This document shows positions 44,287 to 55,471 of a stretch of 64,000 nt of DNA, one piece after another (position 1 is the stretch's first letter; each line of letters begins with the position of its first letter). Both the position numbers and the translations under genes were made by a program. Location of the stretch: positions 55,863,340-55,927,339 of the forward strand of contig CM043942.1 of NCBI GenBank assembly GCA_014529385.2, written 5' to 3'. The DNA is from Adiantum capillus-veneris (lineage: Eukaryota > Streptophyta > Polypodiopsida > Polypodiales > Pteridaceae). A model generated the notes under the pieces. It was given only the letters and a program-made list of their open reading frames with translations, was not told where the DNA came from and did no database searches.

Positions 44287-46645
44287 TGCTCGGGCTGCTT
44301 TGAAACGTATCGGCAATGATCAAGCAAACACAACTATATATTTAAGAAAGAGAGAGAAAGGGGGAGGGGGTGCTTGTTGCATTAATACCTTCTTACAAAT
44401 CTGTCATGACAAATCAAAGTGAGATTAGTACTTGTTCAACATAGCTTGCGTAAATTTCACCACAACACATCACTAGAAAAGCCACCCCAATCACTGTCTT
44501 AAGGCCAGGGGAGTCCTCTCCACCCTGTCGCCCTCTTACAGTATGTGGGATTTATGGCTAGATTGATGACAACACCAGAGACAAGCTATCAAGAACTTAA
44601 AAAAAACCAAGACACTTACGCATCATTGTTGTCCATTACTTCCCGTTGGAAAGGAGACAAAATATCCAAGATTAGTCCAAATCCACCCTCCTTGATTCAG
44701 CGAATGTTGGGCTTACACTAGTAGGAGAAATGATAGATTTCCTACTCTCAATTGAATGATCACTCTCTCTCTTACAGTGGCATAGATTTCCCTTGCTAAT
44801 CCCCTATTACAACACATGCACATGCATAAGACAATGAGCTTCCACTCAAGAGCTCCTTCTAGAGAGGTTGAGCTTGGCTTCTCAAGCTATAGCATAGTGC
44901 TCTTGCTTATGGCTTCCCCTTTTATGCTAGCTACACCCTCCTTTTATAGCAATTTTGAAGGCTAGGGTTACTCCTCTAACCATGGTTGAGTTAGATTTTC
45001 AGCAATTTATCTAATTTCTTTTGCTTGGAATTATCAAGAAGTTGGTGGGGAAAGAGAGAGGAGAGAAATGGAGGTGATAGGACTTTTCATAGTGGGTTAG
45101 TGTTAGTAGAGTTAGTATTAATTTACAAATGGAATTGAATATTTACAATGGGAGTATCCATGTAGGATACAAATAAGGAAGAAAAACTCTTAAGAGGTAA
45201 GAAAAGGTGGATTTCTTACAAGGTTGATGCTCCAAGTGTCTTGAGTAGGGCCAATTTTGACGTTTGTTGACGGTCCACTAGCTTTGACGGTACATTTTTT
45301 CTCCACTCTTGACCTTCCTTGAGAGACAAGGTAATTGAAGCTGAGTAATCAACCACCATGATGCTATCTTTTAAGAGAAGAGGCTGAATTTTGTGGTTTT
45401 TTGATAGATATGGGTAATTTGGAGGAGGAAAAATGAGACTAGGTGGTCAATTTTGGAATGGAATTGTGTGTGGGAGGTATGAGTTCACCATGGTTTCTCT
45501 TATTCTTCAAGGTTGAGGAGAAGGTGAGTAGTGTGCAGAGAGGAGTGGTGAGAGAGATGGGGATGATGAGTGGAGAAGTGTGTGTGAAAGAGGAAAATGA
45601 TAAAGTGGAAGAGAGAGTGTGGCTGCATAGCATGGGAAAACTGGGGTCCACTAAAAAAATCATAGCTCACAGCTGGTAGCTCCAAAAATCATGAAAAAAT
45701 TTGGGCTGATTATTCAGAGCGTAGGCTACATTTTCTCTTTTAACCACCGCTCCAAATTCGGAGTGGAGATAGGTGCCAAAATTCTCACCAAAAAGCCTGT
45801 TTTTTATGCCTGCAAAAGTCTTTTAGTGGTCCCCTCCTTTGTTGAATTTGTACAATGCATCCAAGAGTGAGCCCCTCCTTTGTCATATTATAATACAAAG
45901 CATTCAAGTTTCCCTTGACCCATGCATGGAGGAGGATTATTGGTGAACTAAGAAATATATACATGGTGGGACTAGTGTATGGACTATTCATGGACTTTAG
46001 CTCAATGAGCACATGGTGTTAGAATAATGAGTAAAAATAATAATAAAAATATGGAGGAGTTATGGATATGGAAAGATATTGGAATCATATGATATGGTCC
46101 CTCCTTGAATTATTTTGGGTGAAAGAGGAAAAGGTATGCAAGTAAATAATATAATAAAAGTAACCAATGAGTAGAAATCAATTTTTTGTTTTCACGAGGG
46201 TGAGGGTGAAAATGTGGGAGTGATTTGTACAAAGGAAAAATATGAGGTTAGAGTATGTACATATTGGCAAAAAAAAATAATATAATTATGGTGTAAGAGG
46301 ATGAAAGAAGGTGTACATAGGTTTAATAAAACACACACCTAAGTAGAAATATTTAAATAAAATACCAAAATAATTATTAAAAATCCCTATATTTAGGCCA
46401 TATATACAATGAAATATTTACACACAAAGAGGCCATAATATACTTTTATTTTTTTTATTTTTTTTGGCTCACCTAGCCCAGTGACTAGCTAGCTGAGGGT
46501 TTTTAAGAAGATATGGGAAAAGTCCCGTGACTCACGCACGCCTATGTACAGTGAAATGGTAGGGATAGCCACAGTGTTTGGGTGATTTTGGTAGGGTGAG
46601 GTAACTCACTGTGGCAATTACAAAGAGCCGAAAAAACGGCTATCA
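43986..46645 (-). repeat. 3' LTR of element D
   Basis: Inverse of the C LTR. On + it starts TGAGGCGGTCC and ends GGCTATCA; CCAG precedes it and the D polypurine tract follows. A TATA box is at 44,940-44,949 on -. It differs from 55,167-57,827 at only a handful of positions, so the insertion is recent or the two are alleles. Confidence 0.88.
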
Positions 46646-46648
46646 TTA

Positions 46649-46661
46649 GCCCTCCCCCTGG
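46649..46661 (-). promoter_or_regulatory. Polypurine tract of element D
   Basis: On - the bases before TGATAGCC read CCAGGGGGAGGGCTAA, identical to copies B and C. Confidence 0.8.
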
Positions 46662-46673
46662 ATGATGGTATAT

Positions 46674-48917
46674 TCATGTACCATCATAGAGCATCTTTTC
46701 CAAAGAGAGTGCTTCAGAGTCCTTGACGAGATCTTCATTGTTTGGCCCCTCAGAATTTTGGCTGGAGTTACACTCATGCTTCATGTAACAGTACTTACAT
46801 GAGACAGCGGCCTTTGGACAGATCTTTGGTAGATCCTTTGGTAGAAGGCGACTCAAATAGGGCTTCAAGCGATACCCGTTTACCTTCCTGGAGAGCTCTT
46901 TACCATTCAAGTCCATAAGCTGATAGTAGCTAGAATTGAAAGCCTTCTTGACTATGTATGGCCCTTGCCATCTAGTTTCAAACTTGGCATCAAAACGATT
47001 GTCAAGTCGATTGTCATACCTTAGCACAAGCTCTCCTTCCTTGATGCCTTTGTCCTTCAGTTTCTTGTCGTGCGTTTCTTTCGCTTGTGTGGCTTTCCTC
47101 TTGTAGCACTCGTATGCTGCTTCTCTTTTCCACTCAAGCTCCACTAACGTAAGAAGTCGATCCATCCATACCTCTTGATCATCTTGTGCTGATTTGCCAT
47201 GAAGTCGCATTGTTGGAATGTTTAGCTCAATTGGCTGTAAAGCCTCTTGACCATAGACCAAGTGAAATGGTGTGAACTCCGTGGCTTCCCTATATGTGGT
47301 TCGATACGCCCACAAGGCACCATCCAAGAAGTCATCCCATAATTTTGTCTTGTTTTGCACCATCTTTCTAATGATTCTTGCAATGACACCATTAGCCTTC
47401 TCCACCAAACCATTTGACTGTGGGTAGTATGGTGTGCTATGACGATGTAGAATGTGAAGCTCTTCACAAACTTCTGTGAGCAATCCTTTTCTAAACCCTG
47501 GACCATTATCAGAAACAATCTCCAAAGGTGTGCCAAATCTACAACAAATGTGAGTGTAGACGAATTTGCTTACTGTCTTCTCATTTACCTTTGCCACACT
47601 TTGTGCTTCCACCCACCTAGTCATATAGTCTACAGCCACTAGAATGTAGAGTTTACCATTTTTTGTCCTAGGCAGAGGACCCATAGCATCAATGCCCCAC
47701 TTTTCAAAGGGTCCATTTGCAAGCACTATTTGCCTCGGGCCATGCACCAACCTTCTATTTCCATTTATCTGACAAGTGTGACAGCTTTTACACCAATGTT
47801 GAACATCCACATGCAAACTTGGCCAAACATACCCCGAAAGCAAAATCTTCTTCACAGTTAATTCTTGGGCAAAATGACCACCACATGCCTCTTCATGCAA
47901 ACCTTTTAGAATGGCTGGAATTTCCTTAATAGTTGGTACTCGTCTGCACACTTGATCCTTCCCTCTTTGATAGAGGGAGCCTTCTAGGAAGAGATATACG
48001 CTTGCCTTCTTCATCAGTCTCCTCTTCTGAGCTTTTGTGAAGTCTGGTGGAAACTCACCCTCCAAAATGTAGCCAATGATGGGAGCCAATGACTCCAATC
48101 CCTGGTACCTCGGTTGCTTCACAGCAGCCGCCACCATGATGACCTGCACTTCTTTCTTTACACATGCAACGGCTTGTTGTGCAAGTAAATCAGCATCTTC
48201 ATTCTGTTTCCTAGGAATATGATATAGTTGCACTTCTTCAAATTGATTAAACAATCTACGAATGGCATGAACTTTTGTCCGTAAGCTCTCATTCTTGCAT
48301 GCCCAAATGCCTAAAATCTGTTTAACAATGAGAAGTGCATCTCCCTTTACCATGAGGCGTTGTATCCCTTGGCCAATGCACATCTTCAAACCATGAAGTA
48401 GAGTGTCATATTCTGCTTCATTGTTGCTAGCTGAACTTGGTAGATTGAACTTCTCTTTCATGACCACCTCTCCACTTGGGTTGAGCAACACTAGCCCTCC
48501 CCCTGCTTTTCCTGTGGCTCGACGAAAAGCTCCATCAAAGAACAAAGTAAAAGCATTAGGAATACTTTTTGGTGGTGGCAATGGTAGGGTCTTTACTTCA
48601 GGCACCTTAATCTCCTTTTCGTGCACCCTATAAGTGAGAATCCCTGCCAATTGTGCACGCACACTATCTTCTACCTCGAAAGAGTATTGAAACTCTTGCA
48701 ACTCCATAATCCACTTTGAGATCCTAGTACTAAGATTCATTTGAGATGACACCCAAGGGAACAAATTTTCTGCAGTGAGAATTGCAAAAGGTTTTGGTAG
48801 CAGGTAGGATCTAAACTTTCTCACCGCAAACATGAGAGAAAGCATCATGAGTTCTGCTTCTGTGTAGTCTCTCTCCAAAGCATTCATGACCCTACTAGCA
48901 AAGTAGATGGGTCGCAT
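46674..48917 (-). CDS. pol: RNases H and integrase portion of the element D gag-pol
   Basis: About 747 codons are open, in the same frame as the upstream gag-RT piece and separated from it by one TAA. Residues 1-70 are the rest of the first RNase H, with LTAENL in place of T-D-H. The second RNase H keeps FFDGAF (D128), NNEAEY (E167), KGDALL (D193) and NEDADLLA. Integrase has H341, H348, C376 and C379 and the DDE triad D410, D470 and E506. WQGPYIVKKAF and VNGYRLKPYL form the GPY/F end; no chromodomain. The Met at the start of this piece is internal to the polyprotein, not a real start. Apart from the single stop the element looks coding-competent. Confidence 0.88.
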   Translation of the reverse strand: MRPIYFASRVMNALERDYTEAELMMLSLMFAVRKFRSYLLPKPFAILTAENLFPWVSSQMNLSTRISKWIMELQEFQYSFEVEDSVRAQLAGILTYRVHEKEIKVPEVKTLPLPPPKSIPNAFTLFFDGAFRRATGKAGGGLVLLNPSGEVVMKEKFNLPSSASNNEAEYDTLLHGLKMCIGQGIQRLMVKGDALLIVKQILGIWACKNESLRTKVHAIRRLFNQFEEVQLYHIPRKQNEDADLLAQQAVACVKKEVQVIMVAAAVKQPRYQGLESLAPIIGYILEGEFPPDFTKAQKRRLMKKASVYLFLEGSLYQRGKDQVCRRVPTIKEIPAILKGLHEEACGGHFAQELTVKKILLSGYVWPSLHVDVQHWCKSCHTCQINGNRRLVHGPRQIVLANGPFEKWGIDAMGPLPRTKNGKLYILVAVDYMTRWVEAQSVAKVNEKTVSKFVYTHICCRFGTPLEIVSDNGPGFRKGLLTEVCEELHILHRHSTPYYPQSNGLVEKANGVIARIIRKMVQNKTKLWDDFLDGALWAYRTTYREATEFTPFHLVYGQEALQPIELNIPTMRLHGKSAQDDQEVWMDRLLTLVELEWKREAAYECYKRKATQAKETHDKKLKDKGIKEGELVLRYDNRLDNRFDAKFETRWQGPYIVKKAFNSSYYQLMDLNGKELSRKVNGYRLKPYLSRLLPKDLPKICPKAAVSCKYCYMKHECNSSQNSEGPNNEDLVKDSEALSLEKMLYDGT

Positions 48918-48938
48918 CCTTGTACTGTGGGGATCTTG

Positions 48939-51900
48939 TTATAGCAACACAGCACCAATTGTTTCTTTCCCAGCACTAGAGCTAACAAAGAATGTGTACT
49001 CCCAACAAGGAGGCATGAGTGTTGGTAGCTCTGACAAAATGACTTTAATGTTACAAAAGTACTCTTCAAGCTCATCAGACCATGCAAATTCTACTTGTTG
49101 TGTCAACTTTTGCAAAGGGTGAAGTAACTCCGAGGCTAAGTGAATGAAGCGTGACATATACTTCACCTTTTGAATGAATGAGATGACCTCCTTAAGACTC
49201 TTGGGTGATGGTAGCTCAATAAGAGCCTTTGCCTTCGAAGGATCCACTTCAATGCCTTTGTAAGAAACTTTATGACCAAGCAAGATTACTTCATCCTCAC
49301 CTATATGGCACTTGTCGGGGTTGAGTTGACCTCCCATGTCGTAGAGCTTCTTTAAACCTTCTTCTACCCTTTGTAGATGCAATGATTTTGAGCTATAAAT
49401 ACAGAAATCATCAATGAACACCCTAATTGACTTTCCAAAGAATGCTTGAAACACCATATTCATGAAACGTTGGAATGTTGCAGGAGCATTTGTCAGACCA
49501 AATGGCATGACTCTAAAAGCATAACAACCCCAAGGAGTGATAAAGGTTGTTTTCAATTGATCCTCCAATGCAATCCCTATTTGAAAGTAACCTGAGTAAC
49601 CATCGCACACAGTGTACTTCTCATGACCAGCTACCTCATTTAGTATCTCATCCTGGAATGGGAGGGGAAAGTGATCTCTCTTTGTTGCCTCATTGAGGGG
49701 ACGGTAATCCACACACACCCTCCACTTGCCGTTCTTCTTAGGAGTGACAACAACAGGAGAGACCCACTCTGAATTCTCCACTGGATAAATGAACCCTGCT
49801 GCTAGAAGCTTTCTTACCTCCTTGAGTAAAGCCTGCTCCTTGATGACTCCTAGCCTTCGTAGCTTCTGAGCCTTAGGTGTGGCCTCTGGCTTCAACTCAA
49901 TTTTGTGTTGAACAGCATCTACTCCATGCACATCGGTGTAGTCTTTAGCAAAAAGCCTAGGAAACTTCCTTAGCACACATTTGAACTCCTCTCTTTCATT
50001 CTTTGTAAGTGTTGTTGATAGCATACCTTCCAGCATCCCTTCATCTTGATCACCTTCGTTCTCTTGAGGACCTACCTCCTCCAAGCCTTGACAAGAGGTC
50101 TCTTGGTTGCTTGGCTTAAACCTTACCCCCATGACTTCGATGGAAGACTCCTCTTCAGTAATGCTGCCGCTACTTTCTTCTTCTGAAGTGCTATCGGTCC
50201 AACCTTCTTCCGTCTCACTTTGAGATGATTCTTCATGGAGCTCCTCTTGGCGTTGCTCCTTCATGTCAAAGACAACCTTCTTGTGATTGTCATTCCTGCA
50301 AATTAGCTTTCCACTCTCCCAATCCTGCAAAGCTCGCATTTTCATTAGCCATGGTCTTCCTAGGATAAATGGGTAACCATTTCCCTTGGTAGACATGACA
50401 TAGAAATCCACTGCCTTCTTAATGCCAAAGGCCTCCACAAAAACATTTTTACAAATGCCTACGCACCTAGCCTTGCTATTGTTTGCCATCTTGACCCTAA
50501 TTTCAGGTGTCTCATGGATGTGCATGCCTAGTTTTTGCATGAGTCCCTCTGTCATGATGCAAATTTGTGCACCCCCATCCACTAGACCTTTCCTAACCAA
50601 TCTCCCTTTGATGTAACAGTCTAGCACCGGTGTAATGTCCTCATTCATTTCAGCTTGTGCAATTTTTACAACAGGCACACTCTCTTTTACCTTTCTCCTA
50701 GTGCTAACTGCCCTTGTTAAATCCCTCCTAACTTGTGGACATAATGCAAGAAATTGAGGCCATGAAATATCAGGACCCTTACCTCTCATGTCTTCCAACA
50801 AGTTGTACGGAGCCATACCATGTCCAAGAGGGGAGTCTTGGAGGTTGATACGACGTCGAGTCCTCTTGGTTTCCTTGGTTCCCTTTGCCTTCTTGCCTTG
50901 TCCATGGTCACTCTGTGATGTGACTCCTTCTTTCTCTTTACCTTTTCCTCGGCCACGCTTAATTCCATTGGCTTCCATGTCAACCTCATTTGAATTTGTC
51001 ACCTCTACCACATGCACATTTGGATCTGGCAAAGGTGGAACTCCTTCTACCCCTTGTGGAGGTGGTCTTGGTCCATTTGGCCTTTGTAGAAGCCTTGGTT
51101 GTTGACCAGTTCCTTCACCTGCATTCATCACTGGGTAATTCAAGTTAGGCCTCCCTGGCTCCCCACGGGGCCAAGGACAATTATACATCCCATGTCCAGA
51201 CTCTCCGCAATTCCAACATTGCAAGACTCTCCTAGGTCGTGGATCTCGCTCTTCAGACTTCTTTGCTTGTCCCTTTGGACCTACAGCTTGTGCAAGGTGA
51301 ATTGACAGGCTGCTTAAAGATTCGTTTAACTTCTCAATTACTTCCGCCGTTACCTCAGGAAGCTCCCTCGATGTTGATGCTTGTGACTTACCTTTGGGTC
51401 TAAGACCTTCTATTGGAACCTCTCCCCTTAAGCACTTGAGTTTCCTATACTTCTCAGCAGCCCTAGTTTCAGCTGCATCAAAAGTAGCAGGTGCTCCCAC
51501 CTCAACTTTTACCTTAAGGTCAGGAAAGAGTCCGGCTATGAACCTCTCCTTCTTTAAAAATTCTGCACCATCACCAGGGTTAGCAACATTTCGTATCCAT
51601 AGAGCCCAAAGATGTAGAAACTCTTGCTTGTACAAGTAGTAGTCATCTAAGTCTTTTTGCTTATGAGAAACAATGTCTTGCCATAGTTTCTGAGTGTTTT
51701 GGGGATCAAAGAAGTATCTCTTAAAACGATTTAAAACTTCTGTGTAATTCCCCTTAACTTCCTCAGGCAAAGAGTCAAACCAAGTACTAGCATCTTTCCT
51801 AAGGACCACCTCAAACATTTCTACACGTTCTTGATCGGTTACTATCCTCTTGATACGGCAAGACATCTTGAAATTTGCTAAAAATAATTCTGCATCCTCT

Positions 51901-51953
51901 CCAGGCTCTCCAAAGAAAAGAGGATATCCAGACATTTGGCGTTGGCTCTCCAT
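48939..51953 (-). CDS. gag-pol: Gag, protease and RT portion of the element D gag-pol
   Basis: The ATG at 51,951-51,953 opens 1,004 codons. They hold the Gag core (W-F-D-S-L-P near 58-63), a CCHC knuckle CWNCGESGHGMYNC (246-259), a Lys/Arg-rich linker, protease (VDGGAQ at 458-463, ILGRPWL near 530), an acidic linker, and RT (CDGYSGYFQI with D784; FIDDF 846-850). The first RNase H begins at FFVSSSAGKETIG, where the catalytic Asp is Ser. The frame ends at TAA, aligned with Gln in element G, then stays open to 46,674. Single-frame gag-pol without a frameshift fits this lineage. A leader ORF ends 49 bases upstream of the ATG. Confidence 0.9.
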   Translation of the reverse strand: MESQRQMSGYPLFFGEPGEDAELFLANFKMSCRIKRIVTDQERVEMFEVVLRKDASTWFDSLPEEVKGNYTEVLNRFKRYFFDPQNTQKLWQDIVSHKQKDLDDYYLYKQEFLHLWALWIRNVANPGDGAEFLKKERFIAGLFPDLKVKVEVGAPATFDAAETRAAEKYRKLKCLRGEVPIEGLRPKGKSQASTSRELPEVTAEVIEKLNESLSSLSIHLAQAVGPKGQAKKSEERDPRPRRVLQCWNCGESGHGMYNCPWPRGEPGRPNLNYPVMNAGEGTGQQPRLLQRPNGPRPPPQGVEGVPPLPDPNVHVVEVTNSNEVDMEANGIKRGRGKGKEKEGVTSQSDHGQGKKAKGTKETKRTRRRINLQDSPLGHGMAPYNLLEDMRGKGPDISWPQFLALCPQVRRDLTRAVSTRRKVKESVPVVKIAQAEMNEDITPVLDCYIKGRLVRKGLVDGGAQICIMTEGLMQKLGMHIHETPEIRVKMANNSKARCVGICKNVFVEAFGIKKAVDFYVMSTKGNGYPFILGRPWLMKMRALQDWESGKLICRNDNHKKVVFDMKEQRQEELHEESSQSETEEGWTDSTSEEESSGSITEEESSIEVMGVRFKPSNQETSCQGLEEVGPQENEGDQDEGMLEGMLSTTLTKNEREEFKCVLRKFPRLFAKDYTDVHGVDAVQHKIELKPEATPKAQKLRRLGVIKEQALLKEVRKLLAAGFIYPVENSEWVSPVVVTPKKNGKWRVCVDYRPLNEATKRDHFPLPFQDEILNEVAGHEKYTVCDGYSGYFQIGIALEDQLKTTFITPWGCYAFRVMPFGLTNAPATFQRFMNMVFQAFFGKSIRVFIDDFCIYSSKSLHLQRVEEGLKKLYDMGGQLNPDKCHIGEDEVILLGHKVSYKGIEVDPSKAKALIELPSPKSLKEVISFIQKVKYMSRFIHLASELLHPLQKLTQQVEFAWSDELEEYFCNIKVILSELPTLMPPCWEYTFFVSSSAGKETIGAVLL

Positions 51954-52002
51954 TATTATGAAAGATTACAACACGAGTTACAATAAGGGATACAATAGAG
52001 AT

Positions 52003-52461
52003 CTAGAACCACTCGCCTGCAAATGAAGAAGTGAGAAAATACCACTCTAGGTTTTCTTCTTCAGCTATCCAAGCTTCAATAAGGTCTCGATTTGTTTGAT
52101 CAAAACAAAAGGGTAGACTATTGATGAGCTCTACGAAGGGTTGAAATTCTTCAAAGCTAAGGCGATAAACAGAAATCTCTAGAACTTCCTTTTCTGGATC
52201 CAAAAGAGCAACCACGTCCCAAGTGATAAATTGCACTTGCTCTACAATTCCCAATGCACAAGTGGTTTGTATAAAAACTAGATCTTCATGCTCGTCGAAG
52301 GCCGTGAGAAAGTAGCAATTGACTAGGAGCTCCTTTCCTTCGAGTTCCACACAGTCGGAGTGAGGCAACCTTCTCACAATTTCATAAAGAACATCCTCAT
52401 CAAGTCCAATCAAGTTTGCAAGATTTAAAGACTCCACTTGTGCTACAAAATTCCTGGACAA
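52003..52461 (-). CDS. Leader ORF of element D, upstream of gag
   Basis: This open frame of about 152 codons ends at TAG 52,003-52,005, 49 bases before the gag ATG. It has no ATG in frame: the frame is open from a TGA at 52,486-52,488 and contains no Met codon, so it would need a non-AUG start or splicing, or it is a fragment. The product is acidic, with many hydrophobic residues, and has no domain I recognise. VLYEIVRRLP followed by N-x-Y-x-x-TAFD-x-H-x-x-LVFI is reminiscent of the small leader ORFs of G and A. Tat-lineage elements such as Ogre are known to carry an extra ORF before gag; equivalence is my inference. Confidence 0.5.
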   Translation of the reverse strand: MSRNFVAQVESLNLANLIGLDEDVLYEIVRRLPHSDCVELEGKELLVNCYFLTAFDEHEDLVFIQTTCALGIVEQVQFITWDVVALLDPEKEVLEISVYRLSFEEFQPFVELINSLPFCFDQTNRDLIEAWIAEEENLEWYFLTSSFAGEWF

Positions 52462-52648
52462 AAACTCCTTAGGGTTATGGTTAAATCATTCAAAAGCATA
52501 AAGAGATTTACAATGTCTCTATGAACAAAGTGTCATAGAAAGTAGAGAAGGATGAGAATTTATACAAATTTGCAATCTTCTCTATGCTCTCTTTATTAAG
52601 ACAAGCTCTGAATAGCTCCCTATCTCCTTTGTTGAAAGCGAAAGGAAG
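52462..52648 (-). other. Remaining D leader up to the duplication breakpoint
   Basis: 187 bases without a primer-binding site or LTR edge. Where the D 5' LTR should follow, the sequence joins a truncated E LTR at the shared bases AAAGCAAAATTTTG (52,649 on). Confidence 0.6.
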
Positions 52649-53244
52649 AAAGCAAAATTTTGAAAGTGCCCGAAATTGAAATTTATGAGTACCTATGCGT
52701 AGCTTATGTTGCCATGATTCTATAGACTACTAGCACGCAGAAAACAGACATCGTTTGATACACTTACGGCCACAAATAGCTCGTAGATGCGTCGGTGTGT
52801 GTGCTTCGTCTCGCGTGGAATGCTTGGCGTTGTCACGTATCTCTCCTTGAGCCTACAACAATGGTGCAGTAGGATCTCCAATGTGTTGAGCGAGCCGGGC
52901 GTAGCGAGAGGATAAAGCTCACGCTCACTCTCTTTCTCTCTCACACACAGTAGACGGCAGCGCTAAATTTTTTATTATGATTAAAAGTCCTTTTTTACAA
53001 AATGACCTGGGTACCTTATATACTAAGGCTACCTTAGGTTTAACCAAAAAATGGGGTTGAAAGGGTCAAATGGCTTTGTATTTACAATCTGGAAGTGCCA
53101 TTGCACCCCGGCTTCTGAAACTAGAATAACTACTCATTACAAATGACGTTTATAGCCATAATTCGTAGCATTTCATAAGTCGCAAAAGATAAGACTTTGG
53201 TACGAAACTTGAGTTATGTTGTGTTGTTGACCCAGCGGTCAACA
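52649..53244 (-). repeat. Truncated E LTR copy
   Basis: It is near-identical to 41,468-42,063, lacks the first 363 bases (on +) of the E LTR, and is followed by TTCAA and the same flank. It begins the second copy of the 5.18-kb block. Confidence 0.92.
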
Positions 53245-53897
53245 TTCAATTTAAAATATGAGTTGATGTCTTACAAGATTATTTGCATCACAACCTATAA
53301 GATAATGTTGATAAGGAAAAGGTAGAAAAAGGAATACCTTTTTGATGCACATACCTGGAACATCTCTTCTGCCAAAAAATATACTTGCATGTGTATGTGG
53401 AGTGAGCTATAATTGATAGAATCTCAACCCAGACATCAAGGATTCATGATTAGAATCCTTGTACAAGCTAGAGAGAGTTTCACCTATCAAACTCACACCA
53501 AAGTATAATTAATGAGTCAAGAGTGTGTCAATTTTGTGCTAAGAAGAGGCGATTCACAAGATTGATCTCGATATGATCACACAAATATGATAAGCATAGA
53601 ATTGAACAATGTAAAACAAAAACCATATAAGTGCATTAGTACATACAAAGCATGTTTACATATCTAACTAAAGATACTCACGAAGAAGATTGTCAGTAAA
53701 TCAACTTATCCCAAAGATTTCATATTCTAAAAGATGTCGCCAAGAATCCAAAAGTAAAAAATAAATCAATTTAGTAAAAAGCTTCTAACTCAAATGCATG
53801 GAACAAAACTTTTATTCTTTCCAAGTTCTACGACCCAAAATCATCTACAAAGCCAGCTAGTTAGAATATTAAAAACAAAATAAATTTATTATCCTAT
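53245..53897. other. Second copy of the E-G flank
   Basis: Repeats 42,064-42,716 almost exactly. No gene seen. Confidence 0.7.
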
Positions 53898-55166
53898 TGA
53901 GTGGCATAAAATGGTAACCATCTTTTTGCAACATTTGTCAGCCTACTCAACGCCCTCTTCCTCATATGTGTATATATTTTTCTATGCTATTAAGTTATCT
54001 AGAGTAAATTTCCCCTCTTCGTTTAACCTTAGGTCTAATCACTTACTCTAATTAAGTGTAGCATAATCCCACTCCTACACAACTATAAATAGCCCCCCTT
54101 GGAGAGACTCAAGGACACACACCTATATTTTCAACTTCATGTTGTTTCTTGATCAATAGTAGAGAAAACCTCAACTCTCCCTCTTTCACATCCTCCCTCC
54201 TAACCCTCCTCTTTGGAGGAAGTGCAAACTCTATTCTCCACTCTTTCCATTCTACAATCTCTTACTCCATCAACCCAATAAATCATTTGTAGCACCTCAA
54301 TAACTTGTAAATACATCATGATCTCTCTCATGGTTATGTTAATGATCATGAAATCATCTTCAAAACTTTCAAGTGTCGCAATTCGTGATGGCTAGCCAGC
54401 GTCTGTCCTCCCCTTAAAAGGTGTGCGAGAAATCAAGTAAGTGTTCTATTCTCAATTTATCATTGGTTTGTTTCTCCACACTTATTCAATTGGTCTAAAG
54501 AAATTTCTCACTCCAACTCTCTTTTGCTTCATTACATATGCATGTGGCTACCTCTCATGGTGATTTTATTTGTGTCACGGCATTGCATAGATGGAGATGA
54601 GCTCTCTATGCAAAGTGCGTTAGTTTGATGTAAGTGATTCTCTTGTGTGTTTGAGAGGCAAGTCTTGTGCGCATGATTTTTTGATGAGTGATTGAGAGAG
54701 GAAGAGTTTGGATGTATTATGGATATTCTTATGGGGAGAAGGTGAATGCTATTCCACAAATTGCATATTTCATTTTGATGCACGGCATTGGGTTGCATAA
54801 TCGTTGATGGTGTTCAAGTGTCCAAAGTGTATATAGAGTAAGGGGGTTTTCAAAGTGTGTTTCTTGAGTGGGTGAGTGCAAGTGTTATTTTGATTGGTTT
54901 CCTTCTCCACTCCCAAAAGAAGGTGGTGCCCCAAGTAGTGTGCGTACCTCTTTACGAACATTTTGTGAGGGTAGGCCCATTGGTTTGGGTTTAGAGGCCC
55001 CATTTCAAAAAGCTCGCCCTCATAAAGTGGTGCCCCCACTGAGGAACATATTTCCAAGTTACCTTCAAATTTTTTAGTGATGAACAATGGAGTTCCCATC
55101 TATCCATTTCATTTTGCACAACACATTAGAGTAAATGTTGACATAGATAGAGATGTCTTTTTCCAG
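53898..55166 (+). repeat. G-type LTR (with possible leader), second copy; probable 5' LTR of element G
   Basis: It repeats 42,717-43,985. Start TGAGTGGC, TATA box at 54,083-54,094, end CCAG (55,163-55,166), where a D LTR interrupts it. CCAG then recurs at 57,828-57,831, and the G leader continues. Because of the interruption and lack of a clear primer-binding site, I cannot place the true LTR end. Confidence 0.7.
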
Positions 55167-55425
55167 TGAGGCGGTCCGGGGCGGGCAACAAGAAGAGTGG
55201 CCTCTAGAAACCCTTCAAGGCTCCCGTGCTGCTCAATGGGGCTGGGGCACAACACAACACAAACCAAAACAACAAACCCACCGCCAAATCCCAACTACAC
55301 AAGGGGCACCACCTAGTTTAAGAGCGAACTAGGACGCAAAAGAGGAGAATCGTTAGAGCAACCCACAAACAAGCAAGGAGTTTACACTAACCCTAACACC
55401 AATGGAATACTCTCACACACTAAAA

Positions 55426-55471
<46 letters not shown>

